This document shows positions 5,999 through 12,865 of a DNA stretch of 12,865 nucleotides, piece after piece (positions within the stretch are counted from its first letter, which is position 1; each line of letters starts with the position of its first letter). The stretch spans positions 1 to 12,865 of the forward strand of contig JAEKLU010000274.1 in NCBI GenBank assembly GCA_019509685.1. The letters are read 5' to 3'. A program made the position numbers and the translations under genes. The DNA is from Mesorhizobium sp. GTDB taxonomy: Bacteria > Pseudomonadota > Alphaproteobacteria > Rhizobiales > Rhizobiaceae. Under the pieces are notes generated by a model that saw only the letters and a list, made by a program, of their open reading frames with translations, ran no database searches and was not told the DNA's origin.

Positions 5999-8071
5999 TC
6001 AGGCAATCTTGCCGAGTGCGCGCTGCAGGAACATGTAGCGCATCGCCGTCTGCGCCGCTTGCGGACGGCGGTCGCCGCGCCCGCCATGGCCGCCTTCGGT
6101 TTCCTCGAAGAACCGCGTGCCGGCGTGACCCGTCTCCTGCAGCCGCGCCGCCATCTTGCGGGCGTGGCCAGGATGGACTCGGTCGTCGGCGGTCGAGGTC
6201 ATCAACAGCACCGGCGGATAGGCGGCATCCGAGACATGCTGATAAGGCGAATAAGCGCCAAGCCAGGCCGCTTCTTCCGGCTTCGCCGGATCGCCATACT
6301 CGGCGATCCACGAGGCGCCGGGCGGCAATTCGGTGTAGCGCAGCATGTCGAGCAGCGGCACGTCGATGATGACGGCGCCGAACAGTTCCGGCCGCTGCGT
6401 CAGCGACACGCCGGTCAGCAGGCCGCCATTGGAGCCGCCCTGGATGCCGAGCTGCGCCGCCGTCGTGATGCCGCGCTTGACCACGTCTTCGGCCACGGCG
6501 GCGAAGTCGTCATAGGCATTCTGGCGTTTGCCCTTCAGCGCCGCCTGATGCCAGGCCGGGCCGAACTCGCCGCCGCCGCGGATGTTGGCCTGGACATAGG
6601 CGTTGCCCTTGTCCAGCCACAGTCTGCCGCGAATGCCGGCATAGCCCGGCAGCAGCGGCACTTCGAAGCCGCCATAGCCATAGAGCAGCGCCGGCACCGG
6701 CGCTTTCTGGTCGCGCCGCCTGACGACGAAATACGGGATCATCGTGCCGTCCTTCGAGCGCGCCTCGAATTGCTCCGAAATATAAGGCGAGGCGTCGAAG
6801 CGGGCCGGCTGCGACTTCACCGTCGCAAGCGTCTCGCCATTGTCGTCCGACCAGATGATCGAGCTTGGCGTCAGGAAATCGGTGAAGGAGAAGGACACGC
6901 TCGAGCCGAAATGCTCGGCATGGCTGATGCCGACATTGCCGTTTTCGGGCAGCGCCACGGGCTTCAGCGTCCAGCCCTCAGCCGTTCGGTCGCAGCCGAT
7001 GACCTTGCCGCGCACATTGTCCATCAGGTTGATGAACAGGCGGTCCTGCGTGCGGGCGCTGCCGGCGATCGAAACCCGATGTGCCGGCTCCAGCACGGTT
7101 TCGACCGGTTCGAATTTGCCGGTTTCGATCCAGCGGTCGAAATCGACCGAATAGAGCCCGTCGGGCCGGCAATGCGTGCCGTCGGGCGCCGTCCACGGGC
7201 TGCGCACGCCGAAGATGAGCTGGCCCTTGAAGATCGCCGTGTCGGTGGCGTCGTCGGGCAGCGGGATGCGCCTGTTCTCGCCCGAGGGAAGCCGCAAAAA
7301 ACTATGCGCGGTGAAGAAATCGATCGTCCTGCCAAGCAGCACATGGCGCTTGTCGCCGTCGAACTCGACGCCGCCTCCGACCGCGAGATCCTGCTTATCG
7401 GCTTCGAAGATCGGCGTCGCGTCTTCGAGCTTCGTGCCGCGCGGCCAGAGCTTGATGACGCGCGGATAGCCCGACTGGGTCTTGTCGTCTTCCTCGAAAG
7501 CCGCCGAGACGATCACCGTATCCTCGTCCAGCCAGGAAAAGCCCGACTTCGAGGCGGGCGCGGAAAAACCGCCGTCGACAAAGGACTTCGTGGCGATGTC
7601 GAACTCACGCATCTCGCTGGCGTCGCCGCCATCCGGCGACATGGAGAGCAGGCAGCGGTCGAAATCGGGATAGAGCCGGCTGGCGCCGCCGAATACCCAT
7701 TTCACGCCTTCCTTCGCCGAAAGCTGATCGAAATCGATGATCGTCTCCCAGTCCGGCTTGTCGGTCTTGTAGGAGGCAACCGTCGTGCGCCGCCACAGTC
7801 CCAGAGCATTGTTCTTGTCCTGCCAGAAATTATAGACATAGCCGGCAAGCGCCGCCCCGACCGGCATATTGTCCTCGGCCGTCATCAGGTCGAGCGCGGT
7901 CTCGAATGTCGCCTGGTAGGCGGGATCGCCCTGCAACTCGCCGACCGTCAGCGCATTCTGGCGATGCACCCAGTCGAGCGCTTCCCTGCTGGTGCGGTCC
8001 TCCAGCCAGAGAAAAGGATCGTCAGCCTTGACGGCCGAGCCAGGCTGCTTTTGTGCAATCGATTGGGTCAT
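5999..8071 (-). CDS. Prolyl oligopeptidase family serine peptidase (S9)
   Basis: A 690-residue serine peptidase expected to cut short peptides, classically after proline, in the cytosol; no signal peptide is visible. It begins with the usual DDPFLWLED segment (17-25). A beta-propeller region fills roughly 70-420, and the alpha/beta-hydrolase domain follows. The nucleophile is Ser547 in GGSNGG (545-550). The acid is in the TADDRVHPGHARK segment (627-639), Asp629 or Asp630. The histidine is His662 in EGGHGG. The oxyanion-side signature LLYGYGGFEV is at 462-471, and NIRGGGEFGPAWH at 496-508. Length fits the S9A family. ATG at 8071 has GGAG 5 bases upstream. Specificity for proline is not proven; several S9 relatives in proteobacteria cleave other bonds. 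It stands alone, divergent from the 179-residue orphan gene. Confidence 0.9.
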   Translation of the reverse strand: MTQSIAQKQPGSAVKADDPFLWLEDRTSREALDWVHRQNALTVGELQGDPAYQATFETALDLMTAEDNMPVGAALAGYVYNFWQDKNNALGLWRRTTVASYKTDKPDWETIIDFDQLSAKEGVKWVFGGASRLYPDFDRCLLSMSPDGGDASEMREFDIATKSFVDGGFSAPASKSGFSWLDEDTVIVSAAFEEDDKTQSGYPRVIKLWPRGTKLEDATPIFEADKQDLAVGGGVEFDGDKRHVLLGRTIDFFTAHSFLRLPSGENRRIPLPDDATDTAIFKGQLIFGVRSPWTAPDGTHCRPDGLYSVDFDRWIETGKFEPVETVLEPAHRVSIAGSARTQDRLFINLMDNVRGKVIGCDRTAEGWTLKPVALPENGNVGISHAEHFGSSVSFSFTDFLTPSSIIWSDDNGETLATVKSQPARFDASPYISEQFEARSKDGTMIPYFVVRRRDQKAPVPALLYGYGGFEVPLLPGYAGIRGRLWLDKGNAYVQANIRGGGEFGPAWHQAALKGKRQNAYDDFAAVAEDVVKRGITTAAQLGIQGGSNGGLLTGVSLTQRPELFGAVIIDVPLLDMLRYTELPPGASWIAEYGDPAKPEEAAWLGAYSPYQHVSDAAYPPVLLMTSTADDRVHPGHARKMAARLQETGHAGTRFFEETEGGHGGRGDRRPQAAQTAMRYMFLQRALGKIA

Positions 8072-8134
8072 GCGGTCTCCGAAGAAATGTCACGCTCGGT
8101 GCCACAAACATCGGCATGGCGCTACCGACATTCA

Positions 8135-8146
8135 ATCGGAGCCGAT
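8135..8146. promoter_or_regulatory. Short palindrome in the 115-base divergent promoter region
   Basis: ATCGG-AG-CCGAT lies between the divergently transcribed peptidase gene (start 8071) and the orphan gene (start 8187). It could be an operator, but a 5-bp arm is weak support. Confidence 0.15.
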
Positions 8147-8186
8147 AAAAAGGCGGTCTGAAGTCATCAACGCCAGGCCGGACCTC

Positions 8187-8726
8187 ATGCAACGTCTTTA
8201 CATAGCGACGGAGAAATTTGGCCCATCCGACGGCCCCAGATGGGAAAATTACGTCGCGTGGTCGGGCCTGACGCAGCTGACCGAGGTTGTCACGCTCGAT
8301 GGAATGCTCTGCCCGATCGTCCTTGACGAGATAAGGGATAGCTACTGGCCTCACATCGTGAACGAAGACTATATGCTCAGCTTCTTCCTGGATTTGGATT
8401 TCCTCCTGTCGGAACTGCCGGACACGCGAGAGTTCAACCTTCTTGGTGTCATCCGAAAACCCGCTGAAGATGTCAGCTCACTTGCATGGGACGGATTTGC
8501 GTTCCTTGGCTATGATCTCATGGACAAGGACGTCGGCAACAGCGCGTTGACCAATTGCGGCGGCTTTCCCGAAGCGTTCGCGAATTCAGAGCTGTCGAGC
8601 GTCGGACTAGTCACGGATTTTGAACGCGCCGTCGAAATCCAGCAGACGCTGCGCCGCAAATACTATCCGCCCGAACACCATGCCGATTGCGATCTCTGGG
8701 CCATTTTCAGACGACGAGAGACCTAA
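8187..8726 (+). CDS. Hypothetical protein, 179 residues, unknown function
   Basis: I recognise no named family. The protein is acidic, soluble in appearance, and rich in aromatic residues. It has a hydrophobic stretch SFFLDLDFLL (65-74). Its most striking segment is GYDLMDKDVGNSALTNCGGF (108-127), followed by a C-terminal segment with YPPEHHADCDLWAIFRR at 160-176; Cys124 and the HH-x-x-C group (164-168) may be conserved. The size, acidity and layout resemble those of immunity-type or other accessory proteins, but no toxin gene is adjacent. The frame is open further upstream across the start of the peptidase gene; the ATG at 8187, with GGA 4 bases before it, avoids that overlap and is preferred. 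Its wording is less GC-biased than its neighbours, which hints at acquisition. It converges on the MFS gene with a 12-base gap. Confidence 0.7.
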   Translation: MQRLYIATEKFGPSDGPRWENYVAWSGLTQLTEVVTLDGMLCPIVLDEIRDSYWPHIVNEDYMLSFFLDLDFLLSELPDTREFNLLGVIRKPAEDVSSLAWDGFAFLGYDLMDKDVGNSALTNCGGFPEAFANSELSSVGLVTDFERAVEIQQTLRRKYYPPEHHADCDLWAIFRRRET

Positions 8727-8738
8727 GAGTCCGCCGGC

Positions 8739-9899
8739 TTACACCACCCGCCGGCGCGCGACCGTGGCCGCCGCCAGCGCCGCGCAGATTGCGCCGAGCG
8801 TGAGCGGCAGGCCGGCGGTGCCGATGACGTCCATGGCGCTGCCGGTCAGCGGCGGCACGATGATGCCGCCAAGGCCCCACATCAGCGAAAAGGCGGCGTT
8901 GCCCGCGACCAGCGCCGAGCCACTGAACCGTTCGCCGAGCTCGATGATCGACATGGTGTAGACGCCGTAGGAGACCGCGCCCCAGACGAACACGCAGGGC
9001 CAGATCAGTGGCGTGTCGATCAGCGCCGGCAACAGCGCGCAGCCCAGAATTGTCGCGAGAACGCAGCCGAAGCGCACCAGCCGTGCCGTTAGCCTTTCGG
9101 CAAGCAGGCCGAGCGGCACCTGCATGGCGATGTTGCCGGCAATCATCACCGACAGCAGCGCCGACATGCGCGCTTCGGGGATGCCATGGTGCGTCCCATA
9201 GACCGGAAGCAAGGACAGTATGGCTTGCTCGAAACCGGCGGCGACGACGACCGCCGACATCAGCAGCCAAGCCATCGGTATGAAAGCCAGAACCGAAACC
9301 TTGTGACCCGTCTCGTCGACCGTGGGCAGTCGTCGAACCACCAATGCCAGGCAGCAGCCGCAGAACAGAAACGCGAAGATGCCGACCAGGAATGGCGCCC
9401 AGCCTTCGGTGCCAACGGCCAGAAGGCAGAGCGGGCCGGCGGCGAAGCCAGCCGAAATGATGGTCGAATAGAGGCCCATGATCCGCCCGCGCCGCGACGG
9501 CGGCGCCAGCGCGATCACCCAGGTCTCGCTCAGAACGTAAAGCGGGTTGGTCACCACGCCGGTCAGGAAACGCAGCGGGAACCAGAGAGTGACGTCCTGC
9601 GTCCAGCCGATCAGCCCCAGCACCAGCGCCGACAGCGCCGCACAGGTGAGCGCCGTGCGCCCTGCCCCGAAGCGGCGCGCCAGCCCCGGGATCAACGGCG
9701 AGGACAGGATGAAGCCGATCGGCGTCATCGCCGCCGAAAGCCCGATGACGGCCGGCGATACGCCTTGACGTTGCAGGATGAAGCTCAACAGTGGATAGGA
9801 AAGCCCTTGCGCGATGGCAAAAACCGAAACGGTCGCGATCACGCCGATGATCGCCGCCCATTGCATCGGCTCGCCGCTGCTCTTTTCCGCAAGATCCAT
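8739..9899 (-). CDS. MFS transporter, 12 transmembrane segments
   Basis: A 386-residue inner-membrane protein of the major facilitator superfamily, with hydrophobic helices spread along the whole length. The loop between helices 2 and 3 has the MFS-type signature PGLARRFGAGR (71-81). A second conserved segment, NPLYVLSETWVIALAPPSRRGRIMG (starting at 118), has the E-x-W-...-R-G-R pattern seen in the YcaD-like branch. A central cytosolic loop at about 189-200 separates the two six-helix halves. The substrate cannot be told from sequence; sugar, drug or vitamin export or uptake are all possible. The ATG at 9899 lacks a clear Shine-Dalgarno sequence, and Met12 is an alternative start. The gene is divergent from the MttB-family gene, so a linked role with methylated amines is conceivable but unsupported. 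Confidence 0.85.
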   Translation of the reverse strand: MDLAEKSSGEPMQWAAIIGVIATVSVFAIAQGLSYPLLSFILQRQGVSPAVIGLSAAMTPIGFILSSPLIPGLARRFGAGRTALTCAALSALVLGLIGWTQDVTLWFPLRFLTGVVTNPLYVLSETWVIALAPPSRRGRIMGLYSTIISAGFAAGPLCLLAVGTEGWAPFLVGIFAFLFCGCCLALVVRRLPTVDETGHKVSVLAFIPMAWLLMSAVVVAAGFEQAILSLLPVYGTHHGIPEARMSALLSVMIAGNIAMQVPLGLLAERLTARLVRFGCVLATILGCALLPALIDTPLIWPCVFVWGAVSYGVYTMSIIELGERFSGSALVAGNAAFSLMWGLGGIIVPPLTGSAMDVIGTAGLPLTLGAICAALAAATVARRRVV

Positions 9900-9972
9900 G
9901 ATGCGACTTAGCGGGTCGCCGCGACCGCGGTAAGCCCCGCCGGCGAAAAGCGCTTGCTCCAGTCAGCTCCTG

Positions 9973-10041
9973 TCAGGCGTGACGACGTTGGCGCGCGCGA
10001 CAGAGCGCGAAGATCACCAGCGCAAACTGCCGTTCCGGCAT
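9973..10041 (-). CDS. Possible 22-residue leader ORF upstream of the MFS gene
   Basis: On the minus strand, a GAGGGA motif followed by ATG at 10041 opens 22 codons (MPERQFALVIFALC, then an arginine-rich tail) ending at TGA 9973-9975, 73 bases before the MFS start. The ribosome site is better than that of the MFS gene itself. A short GC-rich inverted repeat (GGTCG-CGG-CGACC) sits between it and the MFS start. This could be a regulatory leader peptide, but chance is as likely. Confidence 0.2.
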   Translation of the reverse strand: MPERQFALVIFALCRARQRRHA

Positions 10042-10137
10042 GTCGCTTCCCTCGTCCTAGTGGTCGCCGCCTCCGCAATGGCTGGACAGCCGCCGGTCCA
10101 TTATGCCGCCGCATTATCGAAGCGTACGAGGCCTCCC

Positions 10138-11715
10138 ATGACCGCCGCCCTGCACCCAGCCGAACCGCCCTTGGCAACCGACCGCGCCCGTCGCGGTGGC
10201 CGCGCGGGCAAGCGCGCCGGCGGCTCGGCCGCCTTCGAACAGCCGGCGTTCAGGCAGTTGAGAAACCCGCTGACCCCGACAAAGCTGGTTTCCGACGACG
10301 AGCTGGAATCGATCCACCTCGCCTCGTTGCGCGTCTTGAAGGAAATAGGCGTCGACGTCCTGCATGACGAGGCTCGCCGCATCATGAAGGCGCATGGCGC
10401 CGACGTGGCAGAAGGCTCGGAGCGGGTGCGCTTCGACAGCGACATGATCCTCGATCTGATCTCGAATTGCCCGCCGGAATTCACGCTGCACGCCCGCAAC
10501 CCGGCGCACAATCTGCGCTTCGGCGGCAACAACGTCATCCTGTCGATGATGGCCTCGGCGCCGAACTGCTCCGATCTCGACCGCGGCCGCCGCCCGGGCA
10601 ACCAGGCCGACTACCGCAACTTCCTGCGCCTGGCGCAGATGCACAACATCCTGAACTGCACCGGCGGCTATCCGGTCGAGCCGACCGATATCCACCCTTC
10701 GGTGCGCCATCTCGAATGCATCCGCGATCTCGCCACGCTGACCGACAAGGTCTTCCATATCTATTCCCTCGGCAAGGAACGTAACGTCGACGGCATCGAG
10801 ATCACCCGGATCGCGCGCGGCATCAGCCATGAGCAGATGCTGGAAGAGCCGTCCGTCTTCACGATCATCAACACCAATTCGCCGCTCAAGCTCGACGTGC
10901 CGATGATGGAAGGCATCATCCAGATGTCGAGCAAGGGCCAGGTCGTCATCGTCACGCCCTTCACGTTGTCGGGCGCCATGGCGCCGGTGACCATTGCCGG
11001 CGCGCTGGTGCAGCAGAATGCCGAGGCGCTGTCGGGCATCGCCTTCGCGCAAATGGTGAAAAAAGGCGCGCCGGTCGGCTATGGCGGCTTCACCTCCAAT
11101 GTCGACATGAAATCCGGCTCACCGGCCTTCGGCACGCCCGAATACATGAAGGCGCAGCTCGTCGGCGGGCAGCTCGCCCGCCGCTACAACATCCCCTACC
11201 GCACCTCCAACACTTGCGCCGCCAACACCGTCGACGCGCAGGCGGCCTATGAAAGCGTCTTTTCGCTGTGGGGCGCCATCCAGGGCGGCGGCAATTTGAT
11301 GATGCACGGCGCCGGCTGGCTCGAAGGCGGACTGCGCTGCTCTTATGAAAAAACCATTCTGGACATCGACCTGTTGCAGATGGTGGCCGAATTCCTCACC
11401 CCGCTCGACCTGTCCGAAGAAGCGCTCGGCTTCGACGCCATCCAGTCTGTCGGCCCCGGCGGCCATTTCTTCGGCACCCAGCACACGCAGGACCGCTACA
11501 AGACCGCCTTCTACTCGCCGATCCTGTCCGACTGGCGCAATTTCGAGACCTGGGCCGAAGCTGGCTCGCCGACCGCGTTGGAGAAGGCCAACAAGGTCTG
11601 GAAGGAACGGCTGGCGTCCTATGACGAGCCCTACATGGATCCGGCCATCCGCGAGGAGCTCAACGACTTCGTCCAGAAGCGCACGGCCGAAGGCGGCGCG
11701 CCGACCGATTTTTGA
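10138..11715 (+). CDS. Trimethylamine methyltransferase (MttB) family protein, non-pyrrolysine
   Basis: A 525-residue member of the MttB superfamily, a TIM-barrel fold that moves a methyl group from a quaternary or tertiary amine to a corrinoid protein in the studied members. Features include an Arg/Gly-rich N-terminus (16-30), NPLTPTKLVSDDELESIH (43-60), FTLHARNPAHNLRFGGNNV (115-133), the betaine-family segment NCTGGYPVEPTDIHP (173-187), and SNTCAANTVDAQAAYES (357-373) near the barrel's C-terminal end. The frame contains no in-frame amber codon, so it is of the pyrrolysine-free type, like glycine betaine, proline betaine and carnitine methyltransferases. ATG at 10138 has GAGG 6 bases upstream; the frame is open back to 9979 but that extension looks spurious. 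The next gene encodes a dimethylglycine-dehydrogenase-like flavoprotein, which suggests glycine betaine or a related betaine as substrate. Confidence 0.85.
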   Translation: MTAALHPAEPPLATDRARRGGRAGKRAGGSAAFEQPAFRQLRNPLTPTKLVSDDELESIHLASLRVLKEIGVDVLHDEARRIMKAHGADVAEGSERVRFDSDMILDLISNCPPEFTLHARNPAHNLRFGGNNVILSMMASAPNCSDLDRGRRPGNQADYRNFLRLAQMHNILNCTGGYPVEPTDIHPSVRHLECIRDLATLTDKVFHIYSLGKERNVDGIEITRIARGISHEQMLEEPSVFTIINTNSPLKLDVPMMEGIIQMSSKGQVVIVTPFTLSGAMAPVTIAGALVQQNAEALSGIAFAQMVKKGAPVGYGGFTSNVDMKSGSPAFGTPEYMKAQLVGGQLARRYNIPYRTSNTCAANTVDAQAAYESVFSLWGAIQGGGNLMMHGAGWLEGGLRCSYEKTILDIDLLQMVAEFLTPLDLSEEALGFDAIQSVGPGGHFFGTQHTQDRYKTAFYSPILSDWRNFETWAEAGSPTALEKANKVWKERLASYDEPYMDPAIREELNDFVQKRTAEGGAPTDF

Positions 11716-11795
11716 TCAATGGCGATGAACGATCGACCGGCAACTCGTCGCCCGCATTCACTCGATTCAGTCTCTATAAAAACGGACCTGTCTTC

Positions 11796-12865
11796 ATGAA
11801 ATCCCATGTAAAAGCGGTTGTCATCGGTGGCGGCGTCGTTGGCTGCTCGGTGCTCTATCATCTGGCCAAGGCCGGCTGGACCGACATCATGCTGATCGAG
11901 CGTTCGGAGCTCACATCCGGCTCGTCCTGGCACGCGGCGGGCGGCTTCCACACGCTGAACGGTGACCCGAACGTCGCCAAGCTGCAGGCTTATACGGTGC
12001 AGCTCTACAAGGAGATCGAAGAGATTTCCGGCCAGTCCTGCTCGCTGCACCTGACCGGCGGCGTCATGATGGCCGATACGCCCGAGCGCATGGACTTCCT
12101 GCGCCTGGCCCACGCCAAGGGCCGCTATCTCGGCATGGACACCGAGCTGATCACGCCATCGGAAGCCAAGGCGATGTTCCCGCTGATGGACGAGACCAAT
12201 TTCGTCGGCGCCATGTGGGATCCGGTCGAAGGCCATCTCGATCCGTCCGGCACCACCATCGCCTACTCCAAGGCCGCGAAGAAACTCGGCGCCGAGATCG
12301 TGCTACGCAACCGCGTCGTCGACCTCACCCAGCAGCCGGACGGAACCTGGAACGTCGTCACCGAGCAAGGCACGGTGCATGCCGAGCATGTCGTCAACTG
12401 CGGCGGCCTGTGGGCACGCGAGATCGGCCGCATGGTCGGCGTCGAGCTGCCGGTGCTGGCCATGGAGCACATGTACCTCTTGACCGAGCCGATGCCCGAG
12501 GTCGAGGAATTCAGCAAGTCGACCGGCCGCGAGATGATCGGCGTGCTCGATTTCAAGGGCGAGATCTACACGCGCCAGGAGCGCAACGGCATCCTGCTCG
12601 GCACTTATGAGAAGGCCTGCAAGCCCTGGTCGCCGGTCAACACGCCGTGGGATTTCGGCCATGAACTCCTGCCACCCGACATCGACCGCATCGCGCCGTC
12701 GCTGGAGATCGGCTTCAAGCATTTCCCCGGCATCGAGAAGGCCGGCATCAAGCAGATCATCAATGGCCCCTTCACCTTCGCGCTCGACGGCAACCCGCTG
12801 GTCGGCCCGGTGCAGGGCCTGACCAATTTCTGGTGCGCCTGCGCCGTCATGGCCGGCTTCAGCCA
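11796..12865 (+). CDS. FAD-dependent dimethylglycine/sarcosine dehydrogenase-like protein (partial, 356 residues; C-terminus beyond window)
   Basis: The N-terminal part of a DAO-type flavoprotein that oxidatively N-demethylates dimethylglycine or sarcosine. The FAD-binding motif GGGVVG is at 11-16 after a short beta strand. SGSSWHAAGG (41-50) contains His46, matching the histidine to which FAD is covalently bound in mammalian dimethylglycine dehydrogenase. NCGGLWAREIG (201-211), MEHMYLLTEPMP (223-234), and INGPFTFALDGNPLVGP (322-338) are further family blocks. The window ends inside the FAD/substrate domain; relatives are about 800 residues with a folate-binding GcvT-like C-terminal half. ATG at 11796 has GGA 9 bases upstream. 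It starts 80 bases after the MttB-family gene and is probably co-transcribed. Whether the substrate is dimethylglycine, sarcosine or another N-methyl compound is not decidable here. Confidence 0.85.
   Translation, partial: MKSHVKAVVIGGGVVGCSVLYHLAKAGWTDIMLIERSELTSGSSWHAAGGFHTLNGDPNVAKLQAYTVQLYKEIEEISGQSCSLHLTGGVMMADTPERMDFLRLAHAKGRYLGMDTELITPSEAKAMFPLMDETNFVGAMWDPVEGHLDPSGTTIAYSKAAKKLGAEIVLRNRVVDLTQQPDGTWNVVTEQGTVHAEHVVNCGGLWAREIGRMVGVELPVLAMEHMYLLTEPMPEVEEFSKSTGREMIGVLDFKGEIYTRQERNGILLGTYEKACKPWSPVNTPWDFGHELLPPDIDRIAPSLEIGFKHFPGIEKAGIKQIINGPFTFALDGNPLVGPVQGLTNFWCACAVMAGFS

Noticed and set aside
6059..8161. 700-codon plus-strand frame opposite the prolyl oligopeptidase gene
   Set aside because: It is antisense to a complete enzyme with an intact catalytic triad. 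Its product is low-complexity and Arg/Ala/Asp-rich, typical of GC-rich codon shadows.
9908..10177. 89-codon minus-strand frame between the MFS and MttB genes
   Set aside because: It overlaps the ribosome site and start of the MttB-family gene, is Arg-rich and has no family likeness.
10114..11052. 312-codon minus-strand frame opposite the MttB-family gene
   Set aside because: It is an antisense shadow of a well-supported gene with no recognisable protein features.
10138..11715. Possible pyrrolysine-containing trimethylamine methyltransferase
   Set aside because: The frame is continuous with no in-frame TAG before its TGA stop, so it is the pyrrolysine-free type.
1..12865. Insertion sequences, phage genes, attachment sites or CRISPR arrays
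   Set aside because: I saw no transposase or integrase protein, no terminal inverted repeats with target duplications, and no regularly spaced direct repeats.

Overview
The window reads as chromosomal DNA of a high-GC alphaproteobacterium of the Rhizobiales, most like Mesorhizobium or a close relative. This rests on the GC-rich codon use, the CobQ and isobutyryl-CoA dehydrogenase sequences, and the pairing of an MttB-family protein with a dimethylglycine-dehydrogenase-like flavoprotein. The species is inferred by recognition only. I see no insertion sequence, phage gene, tRNA, rRNA or CRISPR array.

Layout. (1) 1-1402, minus strand: a cupin of the DMSP-lyase family is followed, with a one-base TGATG overlap, by cobyric acid synthase cobQ, which runs off the left edge. 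(2) 1549-3620, plus strand: a two-gene valine-catabolism operon, isobutyryl-CoA dehydrogenase then 3-hydroxyisobutyrate dehydrogenase (mmsB), divergent from the cupin. (3) 3591-3867: an unusually structured stretch with two inverted repeats, two adjacent hairpins, a third hairpin and a good plus-strand intrinsic terminator. It is a candidate small RNA or processed 3' UTR. (4) 3906-8071, minus strand: a small helical protein of unknown function, a strong terminator hairpin, a class III omega-aminotransferase (SpuC-like), a doubtful 40-residue ORF and a complete prolyl-oligopeptidase-family serine peptidase. (5) 8187-8726, plus: an orphan 179-residue protein. (6) 8739-9899, minus: a 12-helix MFS transporter. 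(7) 10138-12865, plus: a non-pyrrolysine MttB-family methyltransferase followed by a dimethylglycine/sarcosine-dehydrogenase-type flavoprotein cut by the right edge.

Together the genes suggest heterotrophic use of amino acids, amines, peptides and methylated quaternary compounds. The valine pair runs isobutyryl-CoA to methacrylyl-CoA and 3-hydroxyisobutyrate to methylmalonate semialdehyde; the hydratase, hydrolase and mmsA steps lie elsewhere. The MttB/DMGDH pair suggests stepwise N-demethylation of a betaine. The least explained items are the coupled cupin-cobQ pair, the structured element after mmsB, the MttB protein with no corrinoid partner in view, and the 179-residue orphan.
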